NCBI GenBank assembly: GCA_945929965.1 | Contig: CAMEOT010000012.1 | Location: 17,575 to 81,574 of the forward strand | Length of the DNA stretch: 64,000 nt | Direction: 5' to 3' | Source of the DNA: an uncultured Lachnospiraceae bacterium | GTDB lineage: Bacteria > Bacillota > Clostridia > Lachnospirales > Lachnospiraceae | Part shown: positions 8,224 to 16,210 of the stretch, piece by piece | How positions within the stretch are numbered: the stretch's first letter is position 1 | Layout of the letters: each line of letters opens with the position of its first letter | Notes under the pieces: model-generated | What the model saw: only the letters and a program-made list of their open reading frames with translations | What the model was told of the DNA's origin: nothing | Databases searched by the model: none | Made by a program: the position numbers and the translations under genes

Positions 8224-9270
8224 ATGGCAGAAGATAAAAAGAAAGATGAAATTGCTGTGATTGATATTACAGGAGAATATTTGCAAGAAAGAATTTATGA
8301 AATTCGAGGACAAAGAGTAATCTTAGATGCCGATCTTTCTGAAATATATGATTATACTACAAAAGCATTTAATCAACAAGTAAAAAATAATATTGAGAAA
8401 TTTGACGAAGATTTTATGTTTGAACTTACGGATGACGAGGTAGAAAATTTGCGGTCAAATTTTTTGACCGCAAATCTTAACAGTAAGAGCAGATATAATC
8501 CTCATGTATTTACAGAGCAAGGATTATATATGCTGATGACTGTCTTGAAAGGACCGTTGGCTGTTAAGCAGAGCAAGGCATTAATAAGAAACTTTAAGAA
8601 AATGAAAGATTACATATTAAAAAATCGTGATTTAATAGGTCAGCGGGAAATACTTCAGTTAAGCATGGAAACTGCTAACAACAGAATAGAAATTAACAAA
8701 ATCAACTCAGATATGATATCTCTTGAAAAACAGATTTCAGATGTTGCAGAAGGCTTGAAGGATGTTGTGACAAAATCTGAGTTGGCTGATATGATGAACA
8801 GCTTTGTTTCAGATGATGATGAAAAGTGGCTTATGTTTAATGCAAAATTTAGTAGTGCAGATGAGGTATATGAGTCCATTTATAAGCAGGCAAAGTCGTC
8901 AATATATGTCGTTGACAATTATATTGGATTAAGAACGCTGGTACATCTTAAAAATTCTCCTACAGGAGTAAATATTACGTTGTTCAGCGATAATGTTGGA
9001 AATAATAAACTTCACAATATAGAATTTACGGATTTTTGCAAAGAATATCCATCCGTAAAAATATCAATGAAAAAGACAGGAGGTATATTCCATGATCGTT
9101 TTATCGTGCTTGATTATGGAACTGATGATGAAAGAGTTTTCTTATGTGGTGCTTCATCAAAGGATGCAGGCGCTAGAATAACCAGTATTGTTGAAGATTA
9201 TGGAATAGCTAAATATGCTCCGGTTATTGCCACACTGTTGAAAAATCCAACTTTGATTTTACCACAGTAG
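8224..9270 (+). CDS. ORF6N-domain protein with PLD-like C-terminal domain
   Basis: A 348-residue protein. Residues ~10-110 are an ORF6N (KilA-N related) DNA-binding domain with the typical IRGQRVILDADLSEIYD, VKNNIEKF and VFTEQGLYML segments. The middle is helical. The C-terminal ~120 residues resemble a phospholipase D-like fold with HDRFIVLD followed by GASSKDAG, a single HxK/HDR-type half site. ORF6N proteins are usual in phages and mobile elements. ATG 8224 is chosen because GGAGGAG lies 5 bp upstream; the frame extends to a TTG at 8182 without a ribosome site. It lies between an HTH gene and recombinase debris and is AT-rich. Catalytic activity of the PLD-like part is unproven. Confidence 0.85.
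   Translation: MAEDKKKDEIAVIDITGEYLQERIYEIRGQRVILDADLSEIYDYTTKAFNQQVKNNIEKFDEDFMFELTDDEVENLRSNFLTANLNSKSRYNPHVFTEQGLYMLMTVLKGPLAVKQSKALIRNFKKMKDYILKNRDLIGQREILQLSMETANNRIEINKINSDMISLEKQISDVAEGLKDVVTKSELADMMNSFVSDDDEKWLMFNAKFSSADEVYESIYKQAKSSIYVVDNYIGLRTLVHLKNSPTGVNITLFSDNVGNNKLHNIEFTDFCKEYPSVKISMKKTGGIFHDRFIVLDYGTDDERVFLCGASSKDAGARITSIVEDYGIAKYAPVIATLLKNPTLILPQ
8447..8475. repeat. Inverted repeat inside the ORF6N gene
   Basis: ATTTGCGGTCAAA and TTTGACCGCAAAT are perfect 13-bp arms with a 3-nt spacer, inside the ORF6N coding sequence. The right arm matches the element upstream of the gene. Confidence 0.75.
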
Positions 9271-9285
9271 AGGGGAGTGAATGTA

Positions 9286-9612
9286 TTGAAAAAGAAAACA
9301 AAATGCTACATATATACTCGTGTATCAACAGCAATTCAGGTTGATGGTTACAGCTTGGATGCACAGAAGGACAAGCTTAGGAAATATGCAGAATTTCAGG
9401 ATATGGAGATTGTAGGAGAATATTCCGATGAAGGGCATTCCGGGAAGAATATAAAAGGTCGTCAGAAATTTATGCGGATGTACTCAGCTCTTTACAGCTT
9501 ATGCAGGATTATGGTGTGAACCTAATCTGTGTGGGAGATGGAATCGACAGTTCAAAAGAAGCCGGTAAACTGCTTATATCTATCATTGCGGCCGTAGCAG
9601 AGATGGAGCGGG
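9286..9612 (+). pseudogene. Serine recombinase remnant with internal deletion
   Basis: The first piece (to about 9473) reads TKCYIYTRVSTAIQVDGYSL, the start of a large serine recombinase with the catalytic serine in RVST. It breaks just after GRQKFM. In another frame the sequence resumes at about 9474 with ADVLSSLQLMQDYG and runs to AEVAEMERE-like ending AAVAEMEREI near 9612. The stretch missing between the pieces should contain the SRFGR active-site motif (about 28 residues by comparison with family members from memory). Either TTG 9286 (good AGGGGAG spacing) or GTG 9277 was the start. The gene cannot make an active recombinase. Confidence 0.85.
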
Positions 9613-9885
9613 AAATATCAATATGCAGATATCATTCGTCTGACCATTACGCCGGAGCAGGGGAAAGCACTGGCAGATTTTATACGGCAGACTGCCGATG
9701 AGTTTGCAGAACACAATAATGTGGAAACCCCGCTGTCGGAGTTAGAGAGACTGCATCAGCATTATGAACAGCAGCAGCTCCCGGTCACGCGACAGGAATT
9801 TGAAAACCGTTCCATGCTGTATCATATCCTGGAAGACATGAAAGCGTTTCTTGACATCAAAAAAGACTTTATCACAGCAAGGTGA
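9613..9885 (+). pseudogene. C-terminal fragment of an unidentified gene joined to the recombinase
   Basis: From 9613 to the TGA at 9885 an open frame without a start of its own encodes about 90 residues (contains RLTITPEQGKALADFI and ends KKDFITAR). It is fused at the point where the recombinase frame breaks after EMERE. It looks like the end of a mobile-element protein, but I cannot name it. Confidence 0.5.
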
Positions 9886-9936
9886 TGTATTATAATGTAA
9901 AAACCAAATTAGATAAGAAAGTGGAGGAAAACATAT

Positions 9937-10395
9937 ATGTTAGAAGCAGGAAAAAAAGCACCCGATTTTGAATTGCCGGATCAGGACGGCGTAATGCATA
10001 AATTAAGTGATTATGCAGGGAAAAAAGTGATTTTATATTTTTATCCAAAGGATAACACACCAGGATGTACGAAACAGGCATGCGGTTTTTCAGAGAGATA
10101 TCCGCAGTTTGCGGAAAAGGGTGCGGTCATTCTTGGAGTCAGTAAAGATTCCGTGGCTTCTCATAAGAGATTTGAAGAAAAATATGGTCTGGCATTTACA
10201 CTTTTAGCTGATCCGGAACGTAAAGTTATTGAAGCCTATGATGTCTGGAAAGAAAAGAAAAACTATGGAAAAATATCTATGGGCGTGGTAAGGACCACAT
10301 ATCTTATCGATGAACAGGGAGTCATCATCAAGGCTAATGATAAAGTTAAAGCAGCAGATGACCCTGAAAATATGCTTAAGGAATTAGAGGGATGA
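9937..10395 (+). CDS. bcp: Thioredoxin-dependent thiol peroxidase (Bcp/PrxQ)
   Basis: A 152-residue peroxiredoxin that reduces hydrogen peroxide and organic hydroperoxides using thioredoxin. The family motif YPKDNTPGCTKQACGF is present, with peroxidatic Cys44 and the second cysteine Cys49 as in the two-Cys Bcp/PrxQ type. GTGGAGG lies 9 bp upstream of the ATG, and a TATAAT at about 9890 may be its -10. It overlaps the start of yaaA by 4 bp (ATGA), so the two peroxide-defence genes are translationally coupled. Confidence 0.95.
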   Translation: MLEAGKKAPDFELPDQDGVMHKLSDYAGKKVILYFYPKDNTPGCTKQACGFSERYPQFAEKGAVILGVSKDSVASHKRFEEKYGLAFTLLADPERKVIEAYDVWKEKKNYGKISMGVVRTTYLIDEQGVIIKANDKVKAADDPENMLKELEG

Positions 10396-11135
10396 AAATC
10401 ATACTGTCTCCTGCAAAAAAAATGGTAAGCGATACGGACAGTATTGCACCGGTTAATCTGCCAAAACATATGGATCAGACAGCAGAGATATTGAGTTTTA
10501 TGAAGAGTAAGTCCAAAGAGGAGCTGCAAGCAGTCTGGAAATGTAATGATAAGATTACCGAACAGAACTTTCACAGACTGGAAACTATGGATCTGTATCG
10601 TGGACTTACTCCGGCAGTATTATCCTATGAAGGAATCGCATTTCAGTATATGGCACCAGCTGTGTTTGAGGATAGACAGCTTGCGTATGTACAAAAGCAC
10701 TTGAGAATCCTGTCTGCGTTTTATGGGGTTTTGGAACCAATGGATGGGGTGACACCGTACCGGTTAGAAATGCAGGCAAAGGTCGGGATAGGAGATGCAA
10801 AAAATCTGTATGATTACTGGGGGGAGAGATTATATCGTTCAGTGATTGATGACAGCAGGGTTATCATTAATCTGGCATCAAAAGAATACTCAAAGTGCAT
10901 AGAAAAGTATCTGACACCTAAGGATACCTATATTACGATCTCCTTTTGTGAGTTATCGGGAAATAAACTGGTAACGAAAGGGACATATGCCAAAATGGCC
11001 CGAGGGGAAATGGTCCGGTTCATGGCAGAAAGAGAAATTGAGAATCCTGCAGAGATACAAAAATTTGACAGACTTGGATATACTTTCAGAAGAGACTTGT
11101 CATCGGAATCGGAATATGTATTTGAACGAAAATGA
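10392..11135 (+). CDS. yaaA: Peroxide stress protein YaaA (DUF328)
   Basis: A 247-residue member of the YaaA/DUF328 family, full length, starting with MKIILSPAKKM. In E. coli YaaA lowers free iron and limits DNA damage during hydrogen peroxide stress. Overlap with bcp by ATGA makes a two-gene peroxide-response operon, which supports the call. No regulator site could be recognised. No clear terminator follows; 240 bp of non-coding sequence separates it from the broken iron-siderophore locus. Confidence 0.93.
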   Translation: MKIILSPAKKMVSDTDSIAPVNLPKHMDQTAEILSFMKSKSKEELQAVWKCNDKITEQNFHRLETMDLYRGLTPAVLSYEGIAFQYMAPAVFEDRQLAYVQKHLRILSAFYGVLEPMDGVTPYRLEMQAKVGIGDAKNLYDYWGERLYRSVIDDSRVIINLASKEYSKCIEKYLTPKDTYITISFCELSGNKLVTKGTYAKMARGEMVRFMAEREIENPAEIQKFDRLGYTFRRDLSSESEYVFERK

Positions 11136-11272
11136 ACAGACTAAAAATATTATTGTGATGTTTGCGGATGGGAGTATGATGAAGACCGATATGTGAGAAT
11201 ATTAATATTTAAAAAATAGCAATTTGCACAATTTATTCACTATCTCATGAAAAAATCGGTGCTTTTGCGGAG

Positions 11273-11302
11273 TTGTACAAGACTAACTGCATATGATATT
11301 AT
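11273..11302 (+). promoter_or_regulatory. Promoter upstream of the broken siderophore locus
   Basis: TTGTAC (11273-11278), 18-bp spacer, TATTAT (11297-11302). I see no convincing Fur-type palindrome. Confidence 0.5.
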
Positions 11303-11311
11303 AGCAAAGCG

Positions 11312-11363
11312 ATACGCAGTGCGAGAGGCATGGTAAGTCTGATCGAAGCTGCGTATTTATTTT
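11312..11363 (+). other. Leader hairpin with T-rich tail
   Basis: ATACGCAG (11312-11319) and CTGCGTAT (11349-11356) form a perfect 8-bp stem followed by TTATTTT. It starts about 10 nt after the predicted -10 box, so it could attenuate transcription into the permease gene. No known riboswitch class was recognised. Confidence 0.4.
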
Positions 11364-11375
11364 ACCATTTGGTTA

Positions 11376-11975
11376 GTGGTGCCTAACCTAGAAAAGAAAG
11401 GAGTTGATTTTATCAAGTCGCATCGATCAACCGTTGTCCTGCTTACGATACTGTTTCTCTTGTCCTGTTGCTCCTTATTTGTAGGAGTCATCGATATTAT
11501 GCCGGCAGATCTTTTCAATGGAGATCCAGAGCAAATGGAGATCTTCCTTATCTCCAGGCTGCCCCGGCTTCTGGCAATTTTGTGTACAGGTATAGGAATG
11601 AGTGTGGCGGGGCTGATCATGCAGCAATTGTGCAGCAATAAATTTATTTCTCCCACAACCGGTGCAACGATCTCCTCTGCACAGCTTGGCATTTTGCTTG
11701 CGCTGTTGTTTATGCCGACTTCCAACTTGTGGAGTCGCGCCCTTTTTGCCTTTGCTACGGCAATCTTAGGCACATGGGTTTTTGTCTGGTTCATCCAGAG
11801 GATCCGGTTCAAGGATCTTGTTATGGTTCCGCTGGTGGGTATCATGTTTGGAAATGTGATCGGCGGAATTACCGGTTATCTTGCCTATAAATATGAGATG
11901 ACACAGGCGCTGTCCTCATGGCTGGTAGGGCATTTTTCACTGGTACTGAAAGGTCGCTATGAAATCGTGTGGCTG
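11376..11975 (+). pseudogene. FecCD-type siderophore ABC permease, N-terminal part
   Basis: About 195 residues match the N-terminal two-thirds of an iron-siderophore permease (FecCD/YclN-like), including the RLPRLLAILCTGIGMSVAGL segment and several membrane helices. Near 11975 the frame stops matching a permease and the next bases belong to an ABC ATPase in another frame. The start is also damaged: the strong AAAGGAG at 11396-11402 is followed at normal distance by ATC (11412) where an ATG would be expected, while GTG 11376 has no ribosome site. The rest of this permease, a second permease gene and the start of the ATPase gene are missing. Confidence 0.85.
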
Positions 11976-12309
11976 ACAGCGCGCCCTGATTGCCATGGTC
12001 ATTGCTCAGGATACGGAATATGTTCTATTGGACGAACCGACGAACAATCTGGATATTTACCATGCCACGAACATGATGAAAACCGTCCGGCGTCTCTGCG
12101 ACGAACTGGGGAAAACGGTGATCCTCGTGCTACACGAGATCAACTATGCGGCATTCTACTCCGACTATATCTGTGCTTTCAAGGATGGAAAAATCGCAAA
12201 ATTCGGCACGGTAGAAGAGATAATGACCAAGGAGAATCTGTCAGAAATATATCAGGTGGACTTTGAGATCCTGAACATTGCGGGGAAACCGCTGTCCATC
12301 TACTATTAA
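11976..12309 (+). pseudogene. Siderophore ABC transporter ATPase, C-terminal part
   Basis: About 110 residues of a FepC/YclP-type ATPase. It begins in QRALIAMVIAQ, just after the LSGGQ signature would have been, and keeps Walker B plus D-loop (VLLDEPTNNLD) and the H-switch (LVLHEINYAAF). Walker A and the signature are lost, so it cannot hydrolyse ATP. It is joined directly to the truncated permease. The ATG at 11995 lies within the ATPase frame but is not a real start. Confidence 0.88.
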
Positions 12310-12354
12310 TATTATCCAAAAATTTTCAGTACTTTTTAGAAAAGGAGAATTAAA

Positions 12355-13270
12355 ATGATGAATATGAAAAAAGCAATCTTGTTAATGCAGGCAGGTGTTA
12401 TGGCTCTGAGCCTTATGGCTTGTGCGGCATCAAATGACAGCGCTACGGCAGGAAGTCCCTTATGATCCCCAGAGAATTGCCATTCTGGATATGGCATTGT
12501 TAGATATATTGGATGCCCTGGGTGTGGGAGACCGTGTGATCTGCACAGCATCCACCAGTCTGGAATATCTGAAAGATTATATCAATGATGACATTGCCAA
12601 TATCGGCACCATCAAAGAAGCTGATTTAGAGGCTGTGATGGCCTGCGATCCGGATGTGATCTTTATCAGCGGACGTCTCGCCACCAGCTATGAGGCGCTA
12701 AGCGAGATCGCACCGGTAGTTTTTCTGGCTACAGACAGCGAGCTTGGATTGGTGGAAAGTGTCCGCAAAAACGCTATGACCATTGCTTCCATGTTCGGAC
12801 TGGAAGATCAGGTCGATTCCCTGATGGAAGGTTTTCATGAGCGCATTAGCGCGCTGCAGGAGATTGCAGAGAACAAGACTGCTATCGTTGGTATGTGCAG
12901 CAGTGGAAGCTTTAACGTGTTAGGTAACGATGGACGATGCTCGATCATCGGCAACGAAATAGGATTTGAAAACGTTGGCGTGGATGCCAATATCGACACA
13001 GCTACCCACGGTAACGAAGCATCCTTTGAATTTGTTGTACAAAAAGCGCCGGATTACATTTTTGTACTGGACCGTGATGCGGCGATTAGCAGAGAGGGAG
13101 CACAGCTTGCGAAAGATATCATGGAAAACGAACTGGTAATGAGCACGGATGTCTACAAAAACGGTAACCTCATCTACCTGGCGCATCCTGCTGTCTGGTA
13201 TACAGCAGAAGGCGGCATTACCGCACTGGATCTGATGCTTCAGGATCTGGAGAGTGAGCTGATCAACTGA
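12355..13270 (+). pseudogene. Siderophore-binding lipoprotein (YclQ/FatB-like), disrupted
   Basis: ATG 12355 follows AAAGGAG and encodes a lipoprotein signal peptide with the lipobox LMAC, but this frame ends at 12465. A different frame, entering at about 12452, continues as a periplasmic-binding protein of the siderophore class (VPYDPQRIAILDMALLDIL through LQDLESELIN) to 13270. By comparison with the family, the short linker and first strand between signal peptide and binding domain are missing and the frame is shifted. The binding domain itself (~270 residues) looks intact. As it stands it would not be exported. Confidence 0.85.
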
Positions 13271-13333
13271 TAAACCGTAGCGCATGAAGTATAGATTACA
13301 TGAAAATTTAATAGAAAAATTAAAAATCTTCTA

Positions 13334-13363
13334 TTGACACAAAAAATGGCTGTCTGCTACAAT
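13334..13363 (+). promoter_or_regulatory. Strong promoter of the PepSY lipoprotein gene
   Basis: Perfect TTGACA (13334-13339), 18-bp spacer, TACAAT (13358-13363), 38 bp before the start codon. Confidence 0.75.
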
Positions 13364-13368
13364 CTACG

Positions 13369-13385
13369 CAATTCACTCTGAATTG
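13369..13385. promoter_or_regulatory. Operator-like inverted repeat at the transcription start
   Basis: CAATTCA CTC TGAATTG, a perfect 7-bp inverted repeat with a 3-bp centre, begins 6 bp after the -10 box and ends next to the ribosome site. Its position suits a repressor site. Confidence 0.45.
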
Positions 13386-13401
13386 AAGGAGGTAAAGATA
13401 G

Positions 13402-14055
13402 ATGATGAAACGTAAGTTGATTTTAACCGGCGCAGCACTGTCCCTGGCGGTGGCTATGACCGGATGTGGCGGTAATGCAGTAACGAATCAGCAGGCAAGC
13501 AGCCAGGCACAGACGGAGGCGACAGCCCCCGCTGCTGCTTCTGACACAACTCCGGCACAGAACTCTGCCACGACGCAGAACTCTGTCACAACTCCGGCGC
13601 AGACCGTAACCGGGACAGTGGACGAAGAAACAGCACAGAAGATAGCTCTTGAGCACGCAGGGGTGAAGGCAACGGATGCGACGATCACCAAGTCCAGGCT
13701 GGACTATGAAGGCAGACGCCAGGTGTATGAAATTGAATGGTACGCTGGCGGTAAGAAGTACGACTATGAAATCGCCGTGGATACTGGAGAGGTTTTAAGT
13801 TCCGGATACGATGAAAAAACAGCAGGGTGGAGTGGCAGCAATAGCGTCACTGTCAGTGAGGCAGATGCGAAGCAGACAGCACTTGGCCGTGTCAGTGGTG
13901 CAACACAAAAGGACATCTACGAATGGCAATTCGATTATGACGATGGACGTCCGGAATACGAAGGCAAGATCATCTATGGCGGAACGGAATATGACTTTAC
14001 GATCGATGCATCCAGTGGAGCTGTCATAGAGTGGGAGACTGAGACCGTCCGTTAG
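13402..14055 (+). CDS. PepSY-domain lipoprotein
   Basis: A 217-residue secreted lipoprotein with signal peptide and lipobox (AVAMTGC, Cys at about 22). A Thr/Ala/Gln/Ser-rich linker (~25-70) follows, then two PepSY domains in tandem: one from DEETAQKIALEHAG to TGEVLSSGYD and a second from VSEADAKQTALGRV to SSGAVIEWE. PepSY domains are often inhibitors of extracellular peptidases, but no role is proven for such stand-alone lipoproteins. AAGGAGG lies 9 bp before ATG 13402; ATG 13405 is an alternative. A strong promoter precedes the gene and a terminator follows. Confidence 0.9.
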   Translation: MMKRKLILTGAALSLAVAMTGCGGNAVTNQQASSQAQTEATAPAAASDTTPAQNSATTQNSVTTPAQTVTGTVDEETAQKIALEHAGVKATDATITKSRLDYEGRRQVYEIEWYAGGKKYDYEIAVDTGEVLSSGYDEKTAGWSGSNSVTVSEADAKQTALGRVSGATQKDIYEWQFDYDDGRPEYEGKIIYGGTEYDFTIDASSGAVIEWETETVR

Positions 14056-14116
14056 ATCCGATCATCAGAAGAAAGGGGTTGTATCCCCGGTAACAATCAT
14101 GTATAGAAATGTATAG

Positions 14117-14160
14117 AAAAAGGATAGCGTAGCCGCAAGGCGGGAAGCGCTATCCTTTTT
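14117..14160 (+). terminator. Rho-independent terminator after the PepSY gene
   Basis: AAAAAGGATAGCG and CGCTATCCTTTTT form a 13-bp stem around an 18-nt loop, with the T-tract in the 3' arm. In the 309-bp gap 14056-14364 I see only this terminator and the promoter at about 14306. Confidence 0.9.
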
Positions 14161-14302
14161 CCTGTCTTATTGCAATTCAGGAGTTTATATTGCGTTGGGA
14201 AAAAGAAATAAATTCTTGAAACGGGAGTGCTGAAATTGTACCCCTGTTTTTTATTTCATATAGATATACCCGACACTCGATGAAGGAAAAGGGGAGAAAC
14301 TG

Positions 14303-14311
14303 TGCTATAAT
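14303..14311 (+). promoter_or_regulatory. Extended -10 promoter of the phosphoesterase genes
   Basis: TGC followed by perfect TATAAT (14306-14311), 54 bp upstream of the phosphoesterase start. No good -35 is visible, as expected for extended -10 promoters. Confidence 0.55.
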
Positions 14312-14364
14312 ATAGTGGTTATCAATCAGGAGATAAGCCACAGCGCGGAGAGGAGGAAAATGGC

Positions 14365-14562
14365 ATGAATTATTATACAGCGGATTTACATTTTGGACAT
14401 AAGGGAGTAATCGACCTTGACCATCGCCCCTTTGAAACTGTGGAAGTCATGGATGAGGCAATGATATCCTTATCGAATCAAAGAGTAAATCGTGATGGCT
14501 GCATGTTATATGGATACAGACCGGTACGCCTGAATGAGATTGTGAAGGCGAACAGAAATTAG
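14365..14562 (+). pseudogene. Metallophosphoesterase with in-frame internal deletion
   Basis: The 65-codon frame starts like a calcineurin-type phosphoesterase (MNYYTADLHFGHKGVIDLDH, metal-binding DLHFGH) and runs to about residue 46 (NQRVNRD). It then jumps to what looks like the C-terminus of the same family (GCMLYGYRPVRLNEIVKAN). The remaining metal ligands (GDF, GNHE, GHxH) are gone, so it cannot be active. The deletion keeps the frame. The ribosome site GGAGAGGAGG and the promoter are intact. Confidence 0.8.
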
Positions 14563-14604
14563 GGACACAGGATAAAATACGGAATTACAGAGGCGGTGAG
14601 AAGA

Positions 14605-15399
14605 ATGATTTATATTACGGGAGACACCCACGGCGAATTCGAAAGATTCTCCACGAAAAGACTGAGAAAACAGGACATGGAACCGGGCGAACAGGACTAT
14701 GTGATTGTCTGCGGAGACTTTGGTCTTTGCTGGAAAAGGAATAAGACTTTTGATTACCACTGCAAATATTTTGCCGGGAAAAAATATACCATTCTCTGGG
14801 TGCAGGGCAATCATGAAAATTATGACATGATAGCGGAATATCCGGTAGAAGAATGGCATAGTGGAAAAGTCAGGCATATTGTGCGGGACAAGGTTATTCT
14901 TTTGGAACGGGGGCAGGTGTTTGAAATTGAGGGAAAGACCTTTTTTACCTTCGGCGGTGCATCTTCCCATGATGTGCAGGGAGGGATTCTCGATAGGGAG
15001 GATGCAAACTATGATGATGATTTGCTGAAAGCTCTTAGAAGTGAGCTGCCTTTTCGCATCAAACATGAATCATGGTGGGAGGAGGAACTCCTCAATGAAA
15101 AGGAGATGGAGGAAGGAAGAAGAAATCTGGCGAATTGCAATTACAAGGTAGATTATGTCATTACCCACTGCTGTGCGACTGGCATCCTGGACATTCTGGA
15201 CCGGGGACCTGCACGATTATTTGAACCGGATGTGCTGACGGATTACCTACAGGAAATTGAGGACAAACTGGAGTACACCTGCTGGTATTTCGGACATTAC
15301 CACATGGACAGGAAGATTGATGCCAGGCACATCCTTCTGTATCATGCCATCGTGCCTCTGGAAGCAGATGACAACACGTTATTTTTCCGCATGGACTAA
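14605..15399 (+). CDS. Metallophosphoesterase
   Basis: A 264-residue calcineurin-like phosphoesterase, apparently complete. The metal-binding series is visible in order: GDTHGE (residues 6-11), VCGDFG, VQGNHEN, then THCC and FGHYHMD near the end. Substrate is unknown; related Lachnospiraceae proteins are annotated only as metallophosphoesterases and sometimes travel with plasmid or element genes. ATG 14605 is chosen over GTG 14596 because of the GAGGCGGTGAGAAG site ahead of it and the family N-terminus MIYITGDTHG. It follows the deleted phosphoesterase by 42 bp. Confidence 0.9.
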   Translation: MIYITGDTHGEFERFSTKRLRKQDMEPGEQDYVIVCGDFGLCWKRNKTFDYHCKYFAGKKYTILWVQGNHENYDMIAEYPVEEWHSGKVRHIVRDKVILLERGQVFEIEGKTFFTFGGASSHDVQGGILDREDANYDDDLLKALRSELPFRIKHESWWEEELLNEKEMEEGRRNLANCNYKVDYVITHCCATGILDILDRGPARLFEPDVLTDYLQEIEDKLEYTCWYFGHYHMDRKIDARHILLYHAIVPLEADDNTLFFRMD

Positions 15400-15558
15400 G
15401 GGTCCCCAATGGAGTGTTTATTATGAATATTGTTATTATGTTTATTTGCAATATGTTTATTGCATTTAATATTGTTCACAGGCAGGCGGCTTCTTACAAG
15501 GAGTCTATTACAGACTATACAAAGTCTAAGACTAAGGTGGCATGATGAGTAAAAATAT

Positions 15559-16158
15559 ATGCAGATTAGATGGAAAACACATTTTTTATCCGTACTGAGG
15601 GATGATACGGAGGCAGTCGGCTTATACGCAAAGTGGATGTCGGATGAAACCACCTGTGTCTTTATAGAGCATGCACATTCTGTGGTGGACATCACCCGGA
15701 TGCCCGGTTGGGTAAGCGATCATTCTGTCATGCGGATGGGAATTGTCCTGAAAGAGACAGACACATTGATTGGATATTGTCATATTGACCATCGAACTGA
15801 GGACATGTCAGCCTGGTTATCCATTAACATCGGAGAAAAGTCGGCGCGTGGAAAAGGCATTGGAAGCGAAGTCGTGCAGATACTCTTGCGGTACTGCTTT
15901 ATGGTACTGGGAGTGTATAGCGTCCATCTGGATGTACTGGAAACGAACACCCCTGCTATTAAGTGTTATGAGAAGGCAGGATTCAGGATAAGTGGCAGAT
16001 ACCGGGGACATTGTTACTATATGCGGAACCACTATGACTGGCTGCACATGGATATCTTATATGAGGAATACCGGAAACCACTTGAACCTTACGGGTCTTC
16101 ATGCGAAAAGTGCCCGCAAGTTAGCGGGCACAACAAAAAAAGTCCGTCGGTGCGTTAA
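15559..16158 (+). CDS. GNAT acetyltransferase, probable N-terminal frameshift
   Basis: A GNAT-fold N-acetyltransferase with the acetyl-CoA loop SARGKGIGSEVVQILL and the late motif ETNTPAIKCYEKAGF. Substrate unknown. The frame as it stands opens at ATG 15559 with no ribosome site. A good AAGGTGG precedes ATG 15545 in another frame, which gives MSKNICRLDGKHIF and, if one T were added to the six-T run at 15592-15597, would continue into LSVLRDDTEAVG, the normal family N-terminus. The 3' end is also odd: after HMDILYEEY the frame runs on ~25 residues through a hairpin, and its stop lies in a terminator loop. Confidence 0.75.
   Translation: MQIRWKTHFLSVLRDDTEAVGLYAKWMSDETTCVFIEHAHSVVDITRMPGWVSDHSVMRMGIVLKETDTLIGYCHIDHRTEDMSAWLSINIGEKSARGKGIGSEVVQILLRYCFMVLGVYSVHLDVLETNTPAIKCYEKAGFRISGRYRGHCYYMRNHYDWLHMDILYEEYRKPLEPYGSSCEKCPQVSGHNKKSPSVR
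16110..16131 (+). other. Hairpin inside the 3' end of the GNAT frame
   Basis: GTGCCCGC and GCGGGCAC form a perfect 8-bp stem with a 6-nt loop, followed by CAAC and an A-run rather than T. It precedes the terminator. Confidence 0.55.
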
Positions 16159-16175
16159 AGCATCGACGGACTTTT
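16135..16175. terminator. Bidirectional terminator between convergent genes
   Basis: AAAGTCCGTCGGTGC pairs with GCATCGACGGACTTT (one G-U), loop GTTAAA; T-run on the plus side and A-run (T-run on the minus strand) on the other. It serves the GNAT gene and the minus-strand gene at 16211-16417. Confidence 0.9.
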
Positions 16176-16210
16176 GCTTTGCTATTTTACAAAAGTAAAA
16201 ATCAAAAAAA

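Noticed and set aside
7865..9270. Toxin-antitoxin pair (HTH plus ORF6N protein)
   Set aside because: Neither protein resembles a known toxin, and the two genes have separate ribosome sites with an 80-bp gap; phage or element genes are a better fit.
9501..9701. Independent 66-codon gene
   Set aside because: Its start is an internal Met of the recombinase (LQLMQDYG) and its last part leaves the family frame; it is debris.
11216..11375. Cobalamin or other known riboswitch before the FecCD remnant
   Set aside because: No B12-box-like sequence; only a promoter and one hairpin.
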